Positions 26,527 through 35,776 of a DNA stretch of 64,000 bases are shown here, one piece after another. A program made the position numbers and the translations under genes. This DNA comes from Streptomyces sp. SKN60. GTDB lineage: Bacteria; Actinomycetota; Actinomycetes; Streptomycetales; Streptomycetaceae. The stretch covers positions 558,001 to 622,000 of the forward strand of contig NZ_JAHTMW010000001.1 of assembly GCF_026236535.1 (NCBI RefSeq), read 5' to 3'. Numbering within the stretch: position 1 is the first letter of the stretch; each line of letters begins with the position of its first letter. Under the pieces are notes generated by a model. That model was not told the origin of the DNA. It ran no database searches and saw only the letters and a list, made by a program, of their open reading frames with translations.

Positions 26527-27402
26527 ATGGCCGTGAGTGAGCTGCGATTCGTCCGTCTGGGCTTCGGCGACGACGCCGTCGACTACCAGGTGGCGTGGGA
26601 CAAGCAGCGCGAGGTGCACGCCGCCCGGTTCGCCGACGAGGTCGAGGACACCTGTCTGCTCCTGGAGCACCCGCCCGTGTACACCGCGGGCCGGCGCACC
26701 GCGGAGAACGAGCGCCCGCTCGACGGGACGCCGGTCGTGGACGTCGACCGCGGCGGGAAGATCACCTGGCACGGCCCCGGCCAGCTGGTGGGCTACCCGA
26801 TCATGAAGCTGCCGCGCCCGGTCGACGTGGTCGCGCACGTCCGCCGCCTGGAGGAGGCGCTGATCCGTACCGCCGCCGACTTCGGCGTGGCCACCACCCG
26901 GGTCGAGGGCCGCAGCGGCGTGTGGGTGCTCGGCGACCCGGTCGAGCAGCGGCCGCAGATCGGCGGGCTCTCGCTGGACTTCGACCCGCGGCTGCAGGAC
27001 GAGGAGTTCGACCCGCGTCTGAACGGCCCGGAGTACGCCCCCTCGAACGCCGGCCAGCGCCGGGAGGACCGCAAGCTCGCGGCCATCGGCATCCGGGTCG
27101 CCAAGGGGGTGACCATGCACGGCTTCGCCCTGAACGTGAACCCGGACAACGCCTGGTTCGACCGGATCATCCCGTGCGGCATCCGCGACGCGGGCGTCAC
27201 CTCGCTCGCCAACGAGCTGGGCCGCGACCTCACGATCGAGGAGGTGCTCCCGGTCGTCGAGAAGCATCTGCGGGACGTCATGGCGGACGCGGTGCTCAGG
27301 CCGCGCGAGATCGTGCGCGAGGCGGAGACGGCGGCACCGGCGGCAGCCGTGGCCGAGGGTGAGCGTGAGACGGAGCGGGCCGCCGAGCCGGCCACGGCCT
27401 GA
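26527..27402 (+). CDS. lipB: Octanoyltransferase, lipoate biosynthesis
   Basis: A 291-residue LipB that moves octanoate from acyl carrier protein to lipoyl-domain lysines of E2 proteins and GcvH. Family blocks are present: [15 protein letters not shown], the strictly conserved [36 protein letters not shown]-like [10 protein letters not shown], and catalytic Cys in [13 protein letters not shown]. The C-terminal 35 residues form an Ala/Glu-rich tail beyond the usual end. AGGAGGAGG lies only 1 nt before this ATG, so GTG at 26533 may be the real start. lipA follows 101 nt later. Confidence 0.94.
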   Translation: MAVSELRFVRLGFGDDAVDYQVAWDKQREVHAARFADEVEDTCLLLEHPPVYTAGRRTAENERPLDGTPVVDVDRGGKITWHGPGQLVGYPIMKLPRPVDVVAHVRRLEEALIRTAADFGVATTRVEGRSGVWVLGDPVEQRPQIGGLSLDFDPRLQDEEFDPRLNGPEYAPSNAGQRREDRKLAAIGIRVAKGVTMHGFALNVNPDNAWFDRIIPCGIRDAGVTSLANELGRDLTIEEVLPVVEKHLRDVMADAVLRPREIVREAETAAPAAAVAEGERETERAAEPATA

Positions 27403-27412
27403 GGAATGCCGA

Positions 27413-27437
27413 GCTCTGGCCCAGGGTTGGCCAGAGC
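27413..27437. other. Hairpin between lipB and lipA
   Basis: Inverted repeat GCTCTGGCC (27413-27421) and GGCCAGAGC (27429-27437) with a 7-nt loop, starting 10 nt after lipB. It could attenuate read-through into lipA or be an operator; nothing distinguishes these. Confidence 0.6.
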
Positions 27438-27503
27438 GTCAAGGCATGGAAGCAACGGGCGTACCCTGGTGGGCGCCGAAGAATCGAAGCTACAGGAGCC
27501 GAT

Positions 27504-28472
27504 GTGTCCGCAGTCGCACCCGACGGACGCAAGATGCTGCGCCTGGAGGTCCGGAACAGCCAGACCCCCATCGAGCGCAAGCCCGAGTGGATCAAGACCC
27601 GCGCGAAGATGGGGCCCGAGTACAACAAGCTCCAGGGCCTGGTGAAGAGCGAGGGACTGCACACGGTCTGCCAGGAGGCGGGCTGTCCCAACATCTTCGA
27701 GTGCTGGGAGGACCGCGAGGCGACCTTCCTCATCGGCGGCGACCAGTGCACCCGCCGCTGTGACTTCTGTCAGATCGACACCGGCAAGCCGGAGGCGCTG
27801 GACCGCGACGAGCCGCGCCGCGTCGGCGAGTCCGTCGTCACGATGGACCTGAACTACGCCACCATCACCGGCGTCGCGCGCGACGACCTGGAGGACGGCG
27901 GCGCCTGGCTGTACGCGGAGACCGTGCGCCAGATCCACCAGCAGACCGCGGAGCGCGCCGCCGGCCGCACCAAGGTCGAGCTGCTCGCCCCCGACTTCAA
28001 CGCGGTGCCGGAGCTCCTGGAGCAGGTCTTCGACTCCCGCCCCGAGGTCTTCGCGCACAACGTGGAGACGGTGCCGCGGATCTTCAAGCGGATCCGCCCC
28101 GGCTTCCGTTACGAGCGCTCCCTCGACGTCATCACCAAGGCGCGGGACTACGGTCTGGTCACGAAGTCCAACCTGATCCTCGGCATGGGCGAGACCCGCG
28201 AGGAGGTCAGCGAGGCGCTGCAGCACCTGCACGACGCCGGCTGCGAGCTGATCACCATCACGCAGTACCTGCGCCCCTCCGTCCGGCACCACCCCGTGGA
28301 GCGCTGGGTGAAGCCGCAGGAGTTCGTGGAGCTGAAGGAGGAGGCCGAGGAGATCGGCTTCTCCGGTGTGATGTCGGGCCCGCTGGTCCGCTCCTCGTAC
28401 CGGGCCGGGCGCCTCTTCCAGCAGGCGATCGAGCGCCGTGGCGCGGTCGACAACGCCACCCAGGCGGTCTGA
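27504..28472 (+). CDS. lipA: Lipoyl synthase (radical SAM)
   Basis: A 322-residue radical SAM enzyme that inserts two sulfurs into octanoyl groups on E2 and GcvH. GTG at 27504 has AGGAG upstream. The auxiliary [4Fe-4S] cysteines are C56, C61 and C67 ([12 protein letters not shown]); the SAM cluster is C82, C86 and C89 (CTRRCDFC); the C-terminal serine ligand lies in VRSSYR. All key residues are intact and length is normal. With lipB it completes de novo lipoylation for the E2 protein encoded near 11-12.8 kb. Confidence 0.97.
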   Translation: MSAVAPDGRKMLRLEVRNSQTPIERKPEWIKTRAKMGPEYNKLQGLVKSEGLHTVCQEAGCPNIFECWEDREATFLIGGDQCTRRCDFCQIDTGKPEALDRDEPRRVGESVVTMDLNYATITGVARDDLEDGGAWLYAETVRQIHQQTAERAAGRTKVELLAPDFNAVPELLEQVFDSRPEVFAHNVETVPRIFKRIRPGFRYERSLDVITKARDYGLVTKSNLILGMGETREEVSEALQHLHDAGCELITITQYLRPSVRHHPVERWVKPQEFVELKEEAEEIGFSGVMSGPLVRSSYRAGRLFQQAIERRGAVDNATQAV

Positions 28473-28538
28473 GGCCCCGGCCTCGCCCCTGAGGGCCCTC
28501 ACCGGCCCCGCCGGCCCCGCCGGCCCCCGCTCTCCTCC

Positions 28539-28568
28539 GAGGCCCGTACGCGTGTGCGTACGGGCCTC
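28539..28568 (+). terminator. Intrinsic terminator after lipA
   Basis: A perfect 13-bp stem (28539-28551 with 28556-28568) and GTGT loop, 66 nt after lipA. Confidence 0.8.
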
Positions 28569-28670
28569 AGGGTTTCATCAGTGTTTGACCCCCGGGTCAC
28601 GCCCTGGTAACACCGTTCTGTGAGGCTGTTCTCACTCACCGCCACCGAGCGTTCACGGAGGCCCTCGCCC

Positions 28671-28880
28671 ATGCAGGCCGCGCACATCCGAGCCAACGCC
28701 ATCCCGACCGTCACCGACGCCCTGCGCGCCGTGGAGTCCGTGCTGCTCGCCCGCGGGCAGCGCACCGCCCGGCGCAACGCCTGGACCTCGGTCCTGGAGG
28801 ACCGCCGCCGGGCCAAGGACCGGGTGGAGGCCCAGCACGTGATGGAGGCCGTGGAGGGCCTCGCGTCCCGGGGCACGTAA
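28671..28880 (+). CDS. Small conserved hypothetical protein
   Basis: A 69-residue helical protein. ATG at 28671 is preferred because GGAGG lies at 28656-28660; an extension to GTG 28620 adds a Ser/Arg-rich stretch. The body (TDALRAVESVLLARGQRTAR, DRVEAQHVMEAVEGL) is amphipathic and lacks a membrane segment. A small gene at this position after lipA is conserved in streptomycetes as I recall. Function unknown. The DUF4191 gene starts 10 nt later, so they are probably co-transcribed. Confidence 0.65.
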   Translation: MQAAHIRANAIPTVTDALRAVESVLLARGQRTARRNAWTSVLEDRRRAKDRVEAQHVMEAVEGLASRGT

Positions 28881-28890
28881 ACTTCAGGAC

Positions 28891-29601
28891 ATGGCGAGGA
28901 GTGCAAACACGGGCGGCGCTGACGCCGCGAACCCCGGGCGACTGAAGCAGATCGCCCTCACGTACAAGATGACCCGGAAGGCCGACCCCAAGGTCGGGCT
29001 CGTCGTCGCGGGCGTGGGCATCGTCGTACTCGGTGTCCTCCTCGCGATCGGCTTCCTGATCGGTCACCCCGTTTACCTGGGCATTCTCGGTTTCGTCCTG
29101 GCGTTCCTGGCGATGGCCATCGTCTTCGGCCGGCGCGCCGAGAAGGCGGCCTTCGGTCAGATGGAGGGCCAGCCGGGCGCGGCCGCGGCGGTGCTGCAGA
29201 ACATCGGGCGCGGCTGGACGGTGACCCCGGCGGTCGCGATGAACCGCAACCAGGACGTCGTGCACCGGGCGGTCGGCCGTCAGGGCATCGTGCTGGTCGG
29301 CGAGGGCAACCCGAACCGGCTGAAGACGCTGCTCGCGGCCGAGAAGAAGAAGATGGCCCGGATCGTGGTGGACGTCCCGGTGACGGACATCCTCGTCGGC
29401 AACGACGAGGAGGCGGGCCAGATCCCGCTGAAGAAGGTCCGCACCAAGATGCTGAAGCTGCCGCGACTGCTGTCCGGCCCGCAGGTGACGGCGGCCAACG
29501 ACCGGCTGCGCGCGATGGGCGACCTGATGAGCAACATGCCGCTGCCGAAGGGTCCGATGCCGAAGGGCATGCGGATGCCGCGGGGCGGAAAGATGCGCTG
29601 A
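28891..29601 (+). CDS. DUF4191 membrane protein
   Basis: A 236-residue actinobacterial DUF4191 protein. Two adjacent transmembrane helices (VGLVVAGVGIVVLGVLLAIG and YLGILGFVLAFLAMAIVFG) near residues 35-80 form a hairpin. A cytoplasmic domain with GWTVTPAVAMNRNQDVVHRA and VGRQGIVLVGEG follows, then a Met/Pro/Lys-rich C-terminal tail. The family is universal beside lipA and glnA in many actinobacteria but has no assigned function. ATG 28891 lies 10 nt after the preceding small gene. A terminator follows. Confidence 0.85.
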   Translation: MARSANTGGADAANPGRLKQIALTYKMTRKADPKVGLVVAGVGIVVLGVLLAIGFLIGHPVYLGILGFVLAFLAMAIVFGRRAEKAAFGQMEGQPGAAAAVLQNIGRGWTVTPAVAMNRNQDVVHRAVGRQGIVLVGEGNPNRLKTLLAAEKKKMARIVVDVPVTDILVGNDEEAGQIPLKKVRTKMLKLPRLLSGPQVTAANDRLRAMGDLMSNMPLPKGPMPKGMRMPRGGKMR

Positions 29602-29620
29602 GCGCGAGAAACGGATGAAG

Positions 29621-29653
29621 GGGCGCCCCGGACCGAGCAGGTCCGGGGCGCCC
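29621..29653. terminator. Bidirectional terminator between DUF4191 and RDD genes
   Basis: A 13-bp perfect stem (29621-29633 with 29641-29653) with a 7-nt loop, followed by TTT. It sits between two convergent genes and can serve both. Confidence 0.88.
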
Positions 29654-29678
29654 TTTCGTGCATGTCAGATATTGTGCG

Positions 29679-30146
29679 TCAGATCCGGACCTGGACGGCG
29701 CCGGAGAAGCGGTCGTGCAGGCCGCGGCCGTCGCGGTCCCAGATGAGGGCCGGGATGGCGAGGCAGACCAGGAGGCTGCGGAGCACGACCCGGAGGATGC
29801 CGAGGCGGCCGCCGTTCGCCGAGACGACCCGCAGGCCGAAGAGGCGCTTGCCGGGGGTGAAGCCGATGGTGCCGACCGTGAGCACGCTCATGACCAGCAG
29901 GATCACCAGGGCCCAGTTGCCGGTGGCCTGGTTGTAGCCGTGCGTGATGAGGCCGTATGCGATCAGCATGCAGAGGGCCCAGTCGACGGCGAGGGCGCCG
30001 AGGCGGCGGCCGGGGCGGGCGATGGAGCCGGGGCCCTCCTCGGGCAGGCCGAGCTGCTGCCCGCGGTAACCGAAGTCCACGCCCGCTTCTTCGGCCGCGG
30101 CGCGCGGGCCGGAGAGCCATGATCCGAGTGCTTGCCTGTTGTCCAC
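29679..30146 (-). CDS. RDD-family membrane protein
   Basis: A 155-residue RDD-family protein from GTG 30146. The signature is seen in [20 protein letters not shown], with transmembrane helices [38 protein letters not shown] and a third around [17 protein letters not shown]. The conserved [14 protein letters not shown] follows the second helix, and [12 protein letters not shown] closes the protein. RDD proteins are poorly characterised; some act in ion transport. It is divergent from glnA across 233 bases that carry the GlnR box. Confidence 0.88.
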   Translation of the reverse strand: MDNRQALGSWLSGPRAAAEEAGVDFGYRGQQLGLPEEGPGSIARPGRRLGALAVDWALCMLIAYGLITHGYNQATGNWALVILLVMSVLTVGTIGFTPGKRLFGLRVVSANGGRLGILRVVLRSLLVCLAIPALIWDRDGRGLHDRFSGAVQVRI

Positions 30147-30242
30147 CCGACCACGGTACTGTGCCCGTTTTTGATCACTTCGGCCCGGGTCGCCAAGGCC
30201 CCGGAGAGTCCCCCGGAGGCCCCTGGACCGCACCCGCCCCGG

Positions 30243-30280
30243 TTAACTTCGACGAAACAAATGGGTCATGCTTGAGAAAT
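30243..30280 (+). promoter_or_regulatory. GlnR box upstream of glnA
   Basis: The double-site consensus gTnAc-n6-GaAAc-n6-gTnAc-n6-GaAAc is matched with exact spacing: TTAAC (30243-30247), GAAAC (30254-30258), GTCAT (30265-30269), GAAAT (30276-30280). It lies 100 nt before the glnA start, in the position expected for activation by the nitrogen regulator GlnR. Confidence 0.88.
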
Positions 30281-30379
30281 CCCGTCTGCCTATGGTCGGG
30301 TCCTGCGTGTGCCACCGCACTGGCCGCACGACCGAGCTGCAACCCCGCCCCTCCCCGGGCCGGGAGTAGGAGGAGTTGG

Positions 30380-31789
30380 ATGTTCCAGAACGCCGACGAG
30401 GCCAAGAAGTTCATTCAGGACAACGACGTCAAGATGGTCGACGTCCGTTTCTGCGACCTTCCGGGCGTGATGCAGCACTTCACGATCCCGGCGACGGCGT
30501 TCGACCCGTCCGAGGAGCTGGCCTTCGACGGCTCGTCGATCCGCGGTTTCCAGGCCATCCACGAGTCGGACATGGCCCTGCGCGCCGACCTGTCGACGGC
30601 CCGTCTGGACCCGTTCCGCCGCGACAAGACGCTGAACATCAACTTCTTCATCCACGACCCGATCACGGGCGAGCAGTACAGCCGTGACCCGCGCAACATC
30701 GCGAAGAAGGCGGAGGCGTACCTGGCCTCCACCGGCATCGCCGACACCGCGTACTTCGGCCCCGAGGCCGAGTTCTACGTGTTCGACTCGGTCCGCTTCG
30801 AGACCTCCGCGAACCAGGGCTTCTACCACATCGACTCCGAGGCCGGCGCCTGGAACACCGGCAAGGAGGAGGACAACCGGGGTTACAAGGTCCGCTACAA
30901 GGGCGGCTACTTCCCGGCCCCGCCGGTCGACCACTTCGCCGATCTGCGTGCGGAGATCTCCCTGGAGCTGGAGAACGTCGGCCTCAAGGTCGAGCGCCAG
31001 CACCACGAGGTCGGCACCGCCGGCCAGGCGGAGATCAACTACAAGTTCAACACGCTGCTCGCCGCGGCCGACGACCTGATGCTCTTCAAGTACATCGTGA
31101 AGAACGTCGCCTGGCGCAACGGCAAGACCGCCACCTTCATGCCGAAGCCGATCTTCGGCGACAACGGCTCGGGCATGCACGTCCACCAGTCGCTGTGGTC
31201 GAACGGCGACCCGCTGTTCTACGACGAGGCCGGCTACGCGGGCCTGTCGGACACCGCCCGCTACTACATCGGCGGCATCCTGAAGCACGCCCCGTCGCTG
31301 CTCGCCTTCACCAACCCGACGGTGAACTCGTACCACCGCCTGGTGCCGGGCTTCGAGGCCCCGATCAACCTGGTCTACTCGCAGCGCAACCGCTCCGCCG
31401 CGATGCGCATCCCGATCACGGGCTCGAACCCGAAGGCCAAGCGCGTCGAGTTCCGCGCCCCGGACCCGTCCTCGAACCCGTACCTCGCCTTCTCCGCGCT
31501 CCTCCTCGCGGGCCTCGACGGCGTCAAGAACAAGATCGAGCCGGCCGAGCCGATCGACAAGGACCTGTACGAGCTCGCTCCCGAGGAGCACGCGAACGTC
31601 GCCCAGGTCCCGACCAACCTGGAGGCCGTCCTCACCGCCCTGGAGGAGGACAACGAGTACCTGCAGGCCGGCGGCGTCTTCACGTCCGACCTGATCGAGA
31701 CCTGGATCGACTACAAGCGCACCCACGAGATCGCCCCGATCCAGCTCCGCCCGCACCCGCACGAGTTCGAGCTCTACTTCGACCTCTAA
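30380..31789 (+). CDS. glnA: Glutamine synthetase, type I
   Basis: A 469-residue dodecameric GSI that makes glutamine from glutamate, ammonium and ATP. ATG at 30380 follows GGAGGAG. Motifs include the N-terminal [14 protein letters not shown], metal-site [50 protein letters not shown] and NRSAAMRIP. The tyrosine in [11 protein letters not shown] fits the adenylylation site, so covalent control by GlnE is likely. Transcription is under a GlnR box at 30243-30280. A strong terminator follows the gene. Confidence 0.97.
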   Translation: MFQNADEAKKFIQDNDVKMVDVRFCDLPGVMQHFTIPATAFDPSEELAFDGSSIRGFQAIHESDMALRADLSTARLDPFRRDKTLNINFFIHDPITGEQYSRDPRNIAKKAEAYLASTGIADTAYFGPEAEFYVFDSVRFETSANQGFYHIDSEAGAWNTGKEEDNRGYKVRYKGGYFPAPPVDHFADLRAEISLELENVGLKVERQHHEVGTAGQAEINYKFNTLLAAADDLMLFKYIVKNVAWRNGKTATFMPKPIFGDNGSGMHVHQSLWSNGDPLFYDEAGYAGLSDTARYYIGGILKHAPSLLAFTNPTVNSYHRLVPGFEAPINLVYSQRNRSAAMRIPITGSNPKAKRVEFRAPDPSSNPYLAFSALLLAGLDGVKNKIEPAEPIDKDLYELAPEEHANVAQVPTNLEAVLTALEEDNEYLQAGGVFTSDLIETWIDYKRTHEIAPIQLRPHPHEFELYFDL

Positions 31790-31815
31790 GCCGTACCGCG
31801 CGAGCGAGGCTCTTC

Positions 31816-31854
31816 CGAGGCCCGTCGTCCCCTTCGCGGGGGCGGCGGGCCTCG
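31816..31854 (+). terminator. Terminator after glnA
   Basis: A long GC hairpin beginning 27 nt after glnA: GAGGCCCGTCGTCCCC (31817-31832) pairs with the downstream GGGGGCGGCGGGCCTC through a TTCG-type loop, with two wobbles. Confidence 0.85.
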
Positions 31855-32049
31855 CCGTTTCCGGCCGGTCGGGGCGGCCGGGATCCGGCCAAGATCACGA
31901 GAAGGCGAACAACTGACGAACTCTCGTGCGTACCTACGAGTAGGGGGTTCACGCTCCGCGACTGATCGATAGCGTGTCGTCGTCGCTGCCGCCACACCCG
32001 GAGCACAGGGCTCCGCTGGGACTAGCTGGCGCGATTGAGGACTGCCGAC

Positions 32050-32763
32050 GTGACTCAGGCGGCTTTCGCCCCTGCAGAGACGCTCCGACTCCAGCCGTAC
32101 ACCGATCACTGCCGCGTCATCGCCGACGAGGGCGCGCACGTGGTCATCGGCGTCTCACCGGGGAACAGTTATTTCACCGCCCAGCGGCTGCGCGAGCTGA
32201 CGCGCTGGGGCTTGGACCGCTTCGATCAGGTCGATCTCGTCTACACCGATCTGCATGTCGCCGACATGTACGAGGCGCTGGGGTACGGGGCCGACGAGGC
32301 GCGGCGGAAGGCCGTCAAGAACCTGCGGGGGGTGCGGGCCAAGGTCGGGGCGGCCGTGGCGGAGGCCGATCCCACGGGGGTACGGGTACGGGGCCGGGGG
32401 ATGTCGGAGTTCGGGGACGTCCCCGCGTACCAGGAGCTGCACCGCACCGTGCTCGACGCGGTGGCGGCGGATCCGGTGGTGCGGGAGACCTGCGACGCGC
32501 TGACCGGAATCTTCCTGGCCGGGAAGCTGGCGCCGGGGCAGCTGATCGACGAGCGGCAGCGGGAGGTGTGCCGGGCGTACATCTGCGCCGAGGTGCCGCT
32601 GTTCCTGGACACCCCGGCGATCCTCGGGGTGCCGTCCTCGCTCAACTGCTACCACCAGGCGCTGCCGCTGGCCGATCTGCTGTACGGGCGGGGGTCCGGG
32701 CTCCGGGCCTCGCGCAACCAGGGCCATGGCATCCTCACGCCCGCCGAAGGAGTCTCCGCATGA
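32050..32763 (+). CDS. tRNA-dependent cyclodipeptide synthase
   Basis: A 237-residue CDPS, which joins two aminoacyl-tRNAs into a cyclodipeptide. GTG at 32050 follows GAGGA. The catalytic nucleophile is Ser36 in [11 protein letters not shown], and Asn39 also matches AlbC. Tyr177 and Glu181 ([11 protein letters not shown]) match AlbC Tyr178 and Glu182. [11 protein letters not shown] carries Tyr201 and His202, placing it in the NYH subfamily with AlbC and Mycobacterium Rv2275. The stop overlaps the start of a CYP121-like P450 by ATGA. By analogy with Rv2275/CYP121 the product is probably cyclo(Tyr-Tyr), but specificity pockets were not verified. Confidence 0.92.
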   Translation: MTQAAFAPAETLRLQPYTDHCRVIADEGAHVVIGVSPGNSYFTAQRLRELTRWGLDRFDQVDLVYTDLHVADMYEALGYGADEARRKAVKNLRGVRAKVGAAVAEADPTGVRVRGRGMSEFGDVPAYQELHRTVLDAVAADPVVRETCDALTGIFLAGKLAPGQLIDERQREVCRAYICAEVPLFLDTPAILGVPSSLNCYHQALPLADLLYGRGSGLRASRNQGHGILTPAEGVSA

Positions 32764-33995
32764 GCACCGCCACCGCCACCACGAGCACAAGCGCCGGCGC
32801 GCTGCCGGCCTTCCCCTTCGACTGGGACGGGACCCGGCTGCCCGCCGAGATCGGCGCGCTGCGCGCCGAGCCGGTGCGCAAGGTCCGCACGATCGCCGGG
32901 GCCGAGGCCTGGCTGGTCTCCTCGTACGAGCTGTGCCGGCAGGTCCTGGAGGACCCGAGGTTCAGCCTGAAGGACACGTCCGCGCCCGGGGCGCCCCGGC
33001 AGTACGCGCTGACGATCCCGCCGCACGTGGTGAACAACATGGGCAACATCACCGGGGCCGGGCTGCGCAGGGCCGTGATGAAGGCGATCAACCCGAAGGC
33101 GCCCGGCCTGGAGCAGTGGCTGCGGGCCCGGGCCGGGGCGCTGGTGGACGCGCTGGTCGCCGAGGGGGCGCCCGGGGAGCTGCGCAGCGGGTACGCCGAT
33201 CCGTACTCGGCGGGGCTGCACTGCCGGATGCTGGGCATCCCGGAGGAGGACGGGCCGCGGCTGCTGCGCAGCCTGGACGTGGCCTTCATGAACGCGCCGC
33301 GCGAGATCGAGGCGGCCCGGCTCAACTGGGACCGGGACATCGCGTACATGACCGAGCGTCTGGACGATCCGGCGACCGGCGGGCTGATGGCGGAGCTCGC
33401 GGCGCTGCGCGAGGATCCCGACTACGCGCATCTGACGGACGAGATGCTGGCGACCGTGGGCGTCACGCTGTTCGGGGCCGGGGTGATCTCCACCGCCGGG
33501 TTCCTGACGATGGCGCTTGTGTCGGTGCTGACCCGGCCAGACGTGCGGGAGGCGCTCACCGGCGGGGGCGGTTCCGGTGGGAGCAGTTCCGGTGGCGGGG
33601 TCGCCGGGGCGATGGACGAACTGCTGCGGGTCAATCTGTCGATCGGAGACGGGCTGCCGCGGCTCGCCCTGGAGGACGTACGGCTCGGCGGGACCGAGGT
33701 GCGGGCCGGTGAGCTGGTCCTCGTCCTCGTGGAGGCCGCGAACCACGATCCGGAGCACTTCCCCGACCCGCTGACCTTCCGGCCGGACCGGGAGAACGCC
33801 TCCGACCATCTGTCCTTCGGCGGCGGCTCGCACTACTGCCCGGCGACGGCGCTCGGCAAGCGGCACGCCGAGATCGCCCTGGAGACGCTCCTCGACCGGC
33901 TGCCGGAGCTGCGGCTCGCGGTGCCGGTCGAACAGCTGGTGTGGCGCACCAACTTCATGAAGCGCCTCCCCGAGCGGCTGCCGGTGGCCTGGTAG
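32760..33995 (+). CDS. CYP121-like cytochrome P450, probable cyclodipeptide oxidase
   Basis: A 411-residue P450 translationally coupled to the CDPS. Heme ligand is Cys360 in [14 protein letters not shown]. Several blocks read as a close CYP121 relative, as I recall that sequence: [43 protein letters not shown] in the I helix, [30 protein letters not shown] and PERLPVAW at the C-terminus. CYP121 forms the C-C bond of mycocyclosin from cyclo(Tyr-Tyr). Differences are a Gly/Ser-rich loop ([16 protein letters not shown]) before the K helix, and Met400-Lys401 where CYP121 has Gln385-Arg386. No ferredoxin gene is adjacent. Confidence 0.9.
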   Translation: MSTATATTSTSAGALPAFPFDWDGTRLPAEIGALRAEPVRKVRTIAGAEAWLVSSYELCRQVLEDPRFSLKDTSAPGAPRQYALTIPPHVVNNMGNITGAGLRRAVMKAINPKAPGLEQWLRARAGALVDALVAEGAPGELRSGYADPYSAGLHCRMLGIPEEDGPRLLRSLDVAFMNAPREIEAARLNWDRDIAYMTERLDDPATGGLMAELAALREDPDYAHLTDEMLATVGVTLFGAGVISTAGFLTMALVSVLTRPDVREALTGGGGSGGSSSGGGVAGAMDELLRVNLSIGDGLPRLALEDVRLGGTEVRAGELVLVLVEAANHDPEHFPDPLTFRPDRENASDHLSFGGGSHYCPATALGKRHAEIALETLLDRLPELRLAVPVEQLVWRTNFMKRLPERLPVAW

Positions 33996-34017
33996 CGGTC
34001 GGGCGTGATCACGCGGG

Positions 34018-34060
34018 GGGCGCTGCCCGCTCCGGCCTGAGCCGGGGCCGGGCAGCGCCC
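34018..34060 (+). terminator. Terminator after the CDPS-P450 pair
   Basis: An 11-bp perfect outer stem (34018-34028 with 34050-34060) encloses a second GC hairpin, and TT follows. It closes the two-gene unit and also separates it from the convergent gene. Confidence 0.85.
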
Positions 34061-34068
34061 TTCCGTCG

Positions 34069-34344
34069 TCAGCGGCCGTAACGGATCAGGGCGCGGACCA
34101 TGCGGCAGGTGGTGTCGGACGGCGGGTGGATGCCGAGCTGGGTCGCCGTGGTGCGTATCTTCGCGTTCGTCGCCCGCGAGGGCAGGTAGACGCCCGCGTC
34201 GAGCAGGGCGATGGCCAGGCGCATGGCCTTCAGCCGGCGGTTGTGCGTGACGTACCACTCGCGGGGGCGGCCCGCGGGGAGCGGCTTCTTCTGGAGCGGC
34301 TTCCAGGGTTCGAGGGACGGTGTCCGGATCATGGCGACAGCCAT
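34069..34344 (-). CDS. Small basic hypothetical protein
   Basis: A 91-residue basic protein. ATG at 34344 has an excellent AGGAGG site. It contains PLPAGRPREWYVTHNRRLKA, a helical RLAIALLDAGVYLP and a C-terminal CRMVRALIRYGR. The arrangement hints at a small nucleic-acid-binding fold, but no family was recognised. The gene faces the terminator of the CDPS-P450 operon, so it is a separate unit. The short AT-rich patch CTATTTTAG upstream (around 34405-34413) may hold its -10. Confidence 0.6.
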   Translation of the reverse strand: MAVAMIRTPSLEPWKPLQKKPLPAGRPREWYVTHNRRLKAMRLAIALLDAGVYLPSRATNAKIRTTATQLGIHPPSDTTCRMVRALIRYGR

Positions 34345-34516
34345 GGGCGACCTCCTGGCGAACGGTGGGGTGCGGGCCCTCCCCGGGACCCTCACCTTCA
34401 CCCCCTATTTTAGTGCCCCCCACTGACAATCGCCCCTGGCCAGACGCATCTTGAGGGGGCATGGAAGAGAGGTTTGACGGGACGTCTGCCGGGACGTTTG
34501 CCGGTACGTTGGGGGC

Positions 34517-34876
34517 ATGGAGATCTGGATCAATCCCGCCTGTTCCAAGTGCCGCAGCGCGCTGACCCTGCTGGACGCCGAGGGCGCCGACTACACCGTG
34601 CGCCGCTACCTGGAGGACGTGCCCTCGCCGGACGAGATCCGCGCGGTCCTGGAGCGGCTCGGCCTGGAGCCGTGGGACATCACCCGCACCCAGGAGGCGG
34701 CCGCCAAGGAGCTGGGCGTCAAGGACTGGCCGCGGGACGAGGCGAGCCGGGACCGCTGGGTGGAGGCGCTGGCCGAGCACCCGAAGCTGATCCAGCGCCC
34801 GATCATCACCGCCGAGGACGGCACGGCCGTGGTCGGCCGCTCCGAGGAGGCGGTGCGGGACGCCCTGTCCCGCTGA
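34517..34876 (+). CDS. ArsC/YffB-family thioredoxin-fold protein
   Basis: A 119-residue ArsC-family protein with the N-terminal redox-type motif NPACSKCRSAL, LEDVPSPDEIRAVLERLGLE and the C-terminal PIITAEDGTAVVGRSEEAVR. These match the ArsC/Spx superfamily, but a CxxC pair is present instead of the single Cys of classical ArsC. No arsenic genes are adjacent, so arsenate reduction should not be assumed. The ATG at 34517 is preceded by three imperfect 12-nt repeats (34479-34514) and only a weak ribosome site. Confidence 0.85.
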   Translation: MEIWINPACSKCRSALTLLDAEGADYTVRRYLEDVPSPDEIRAVLERLGLEPWDITRTQEAAAKELGVKDWPRDEASRDRWVEALAEHPKLIQRPIITAEDGTAVVGRSEEAVRDALSR

Positions 34877-34903
34877 CCGGCTCCCCGAGCCTCGCTCCCC
34901 GAG

Positions 34904-35776
34904 TCAGCTCCCCTCCCCCGTGAGGTGACGGGCCATCCGGGCGTGGGCCTCCGGCCCGGCGCCCACCGGAAGGGCGAAGTGGGTGGCGTCGGGCAGCACC
35001 TCCGTCTCCAGGCGCCCGCCGGGGACGGCGGCGTGGGCCTTGCGCTCCACGGCGTACGAGTCATGGGTGCGGCTGCGTCCGGCGAGCAGCACCAGGGTGG
35101 GCGGGCGCAGCCCGGCGAGCCGCTCGGGCGCGGGCCGGGGCCCGTTGACCGGGCGGACGGTCGGCTCGTCGGCGGCGAGCACCTGCAGCCGGTGCCAGTC
35201 GGGGTCGAGCGCGGCGTCCCCGGTCTCCCAGTCGAGGAACGCGGCCGTGCGGGCCGCGCCCGGCCGCACCAGCACCGGCAGGGCCCGCAGCAGGAAGCGC
35301 GGAGCGAAGCCGGTGAAGCAGTTGGTGGGGTCGAGCAGCACGAGCCGGCCGACGCGGTCGGGCGCGGCGAGCGCGTACTGCAGGGCGATCCACGCGCCGT
35401 AGGAGTGCCCGGCCAGTCCCACCGGCCGGTCGGCGGGTATCGCGAGGGCGTCGAGGAGCGCGTCGAGCCAGCCGGTGAGGTCGGCGGCGGTACGGATCGG
35501 GCGGCCCGGGTCCGCGAGGCTGCGGCCGGGCTCGCCGACCAGGTCGACGGCGTGCACCCGGTGGGTGGCGCCGAGCGCCGCCGCCGTGCCGTACCACCCG
35601 GTGGCGGTGGCCCCGCCGCCGGGCAGCAGGAGCACGGGCGGGCCGTCGGCGGGCCCGTGGCTGATGACATGGGTCGCGCCGTACGGGGTGGGGACGGCCG
35701 CCGTGGTGGTGCCCTGCGGCCAGTGCGCGAGGACGGCGTCGTAGGCGAGGTGGAACGCGGACGGTTCGCGGGACAT
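34904..35776 (-). CDS. Alpha/beta-hydrolase
   Basis: A 290-residue alpha/beta-hydrolase starting at ATG 35776. The oxyanion-side motif LLLPGGGATATGW, nucleophile elbow GLAGHSYGAWIAL (Ser), the acid-region LLAGRSRTHDSY and the terminal catalytic His in LPDATHFALP are all visible. No signal peptide, so cytoplasmic. Relatives include small-molecule esterases and haloalkane-type hydrolases; the substrate cannot be read. It lies 79 nt downstream of the Gfo/Idh gene on the same strand and may share its transcript. Confidence 0.87.
   Translation of the reverse strand: MSREPSAFHLAYDAVLAHWPQGTTTAAVPTPYGATHVISHGPADGPPVLLLPGGGATATGWYGTAAALGATHRVHAVDLVGEPGRSLADPGRPIRTAADLTGWLDALLDALAIPADRPVGLAGHSYGAWIALQYALAAPDRVGRLVLLDPTNCFTGFAPRFLLRALPVLVRPGAARTAAFLDWETGDAALDPDWHRLQVLAADEPTVRPVNGPRPAPERLAGLRPPTLVLLAGRSRTHDSYAVERKAHAAVPGGRLETEVLPDATHFALPVGAGPEAHARMARHLTGEGS

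Noticed and set aside
31790..32049. Riboswitch or attenuator before the cyclodipeptide synthase
   Set aside because: Apart from the glnA terminator and a weak inverted repeat (ctcgt...acgag, 31923-31940) no conserved RNA pattern was recognised.
34517..34876. Arsenate reductase assignment
   Set aside because: The fold is ArsC-like but no arsR, arsB or acr3 gene is nearby and the Cys pattern is CxxC; kept as family-level only.
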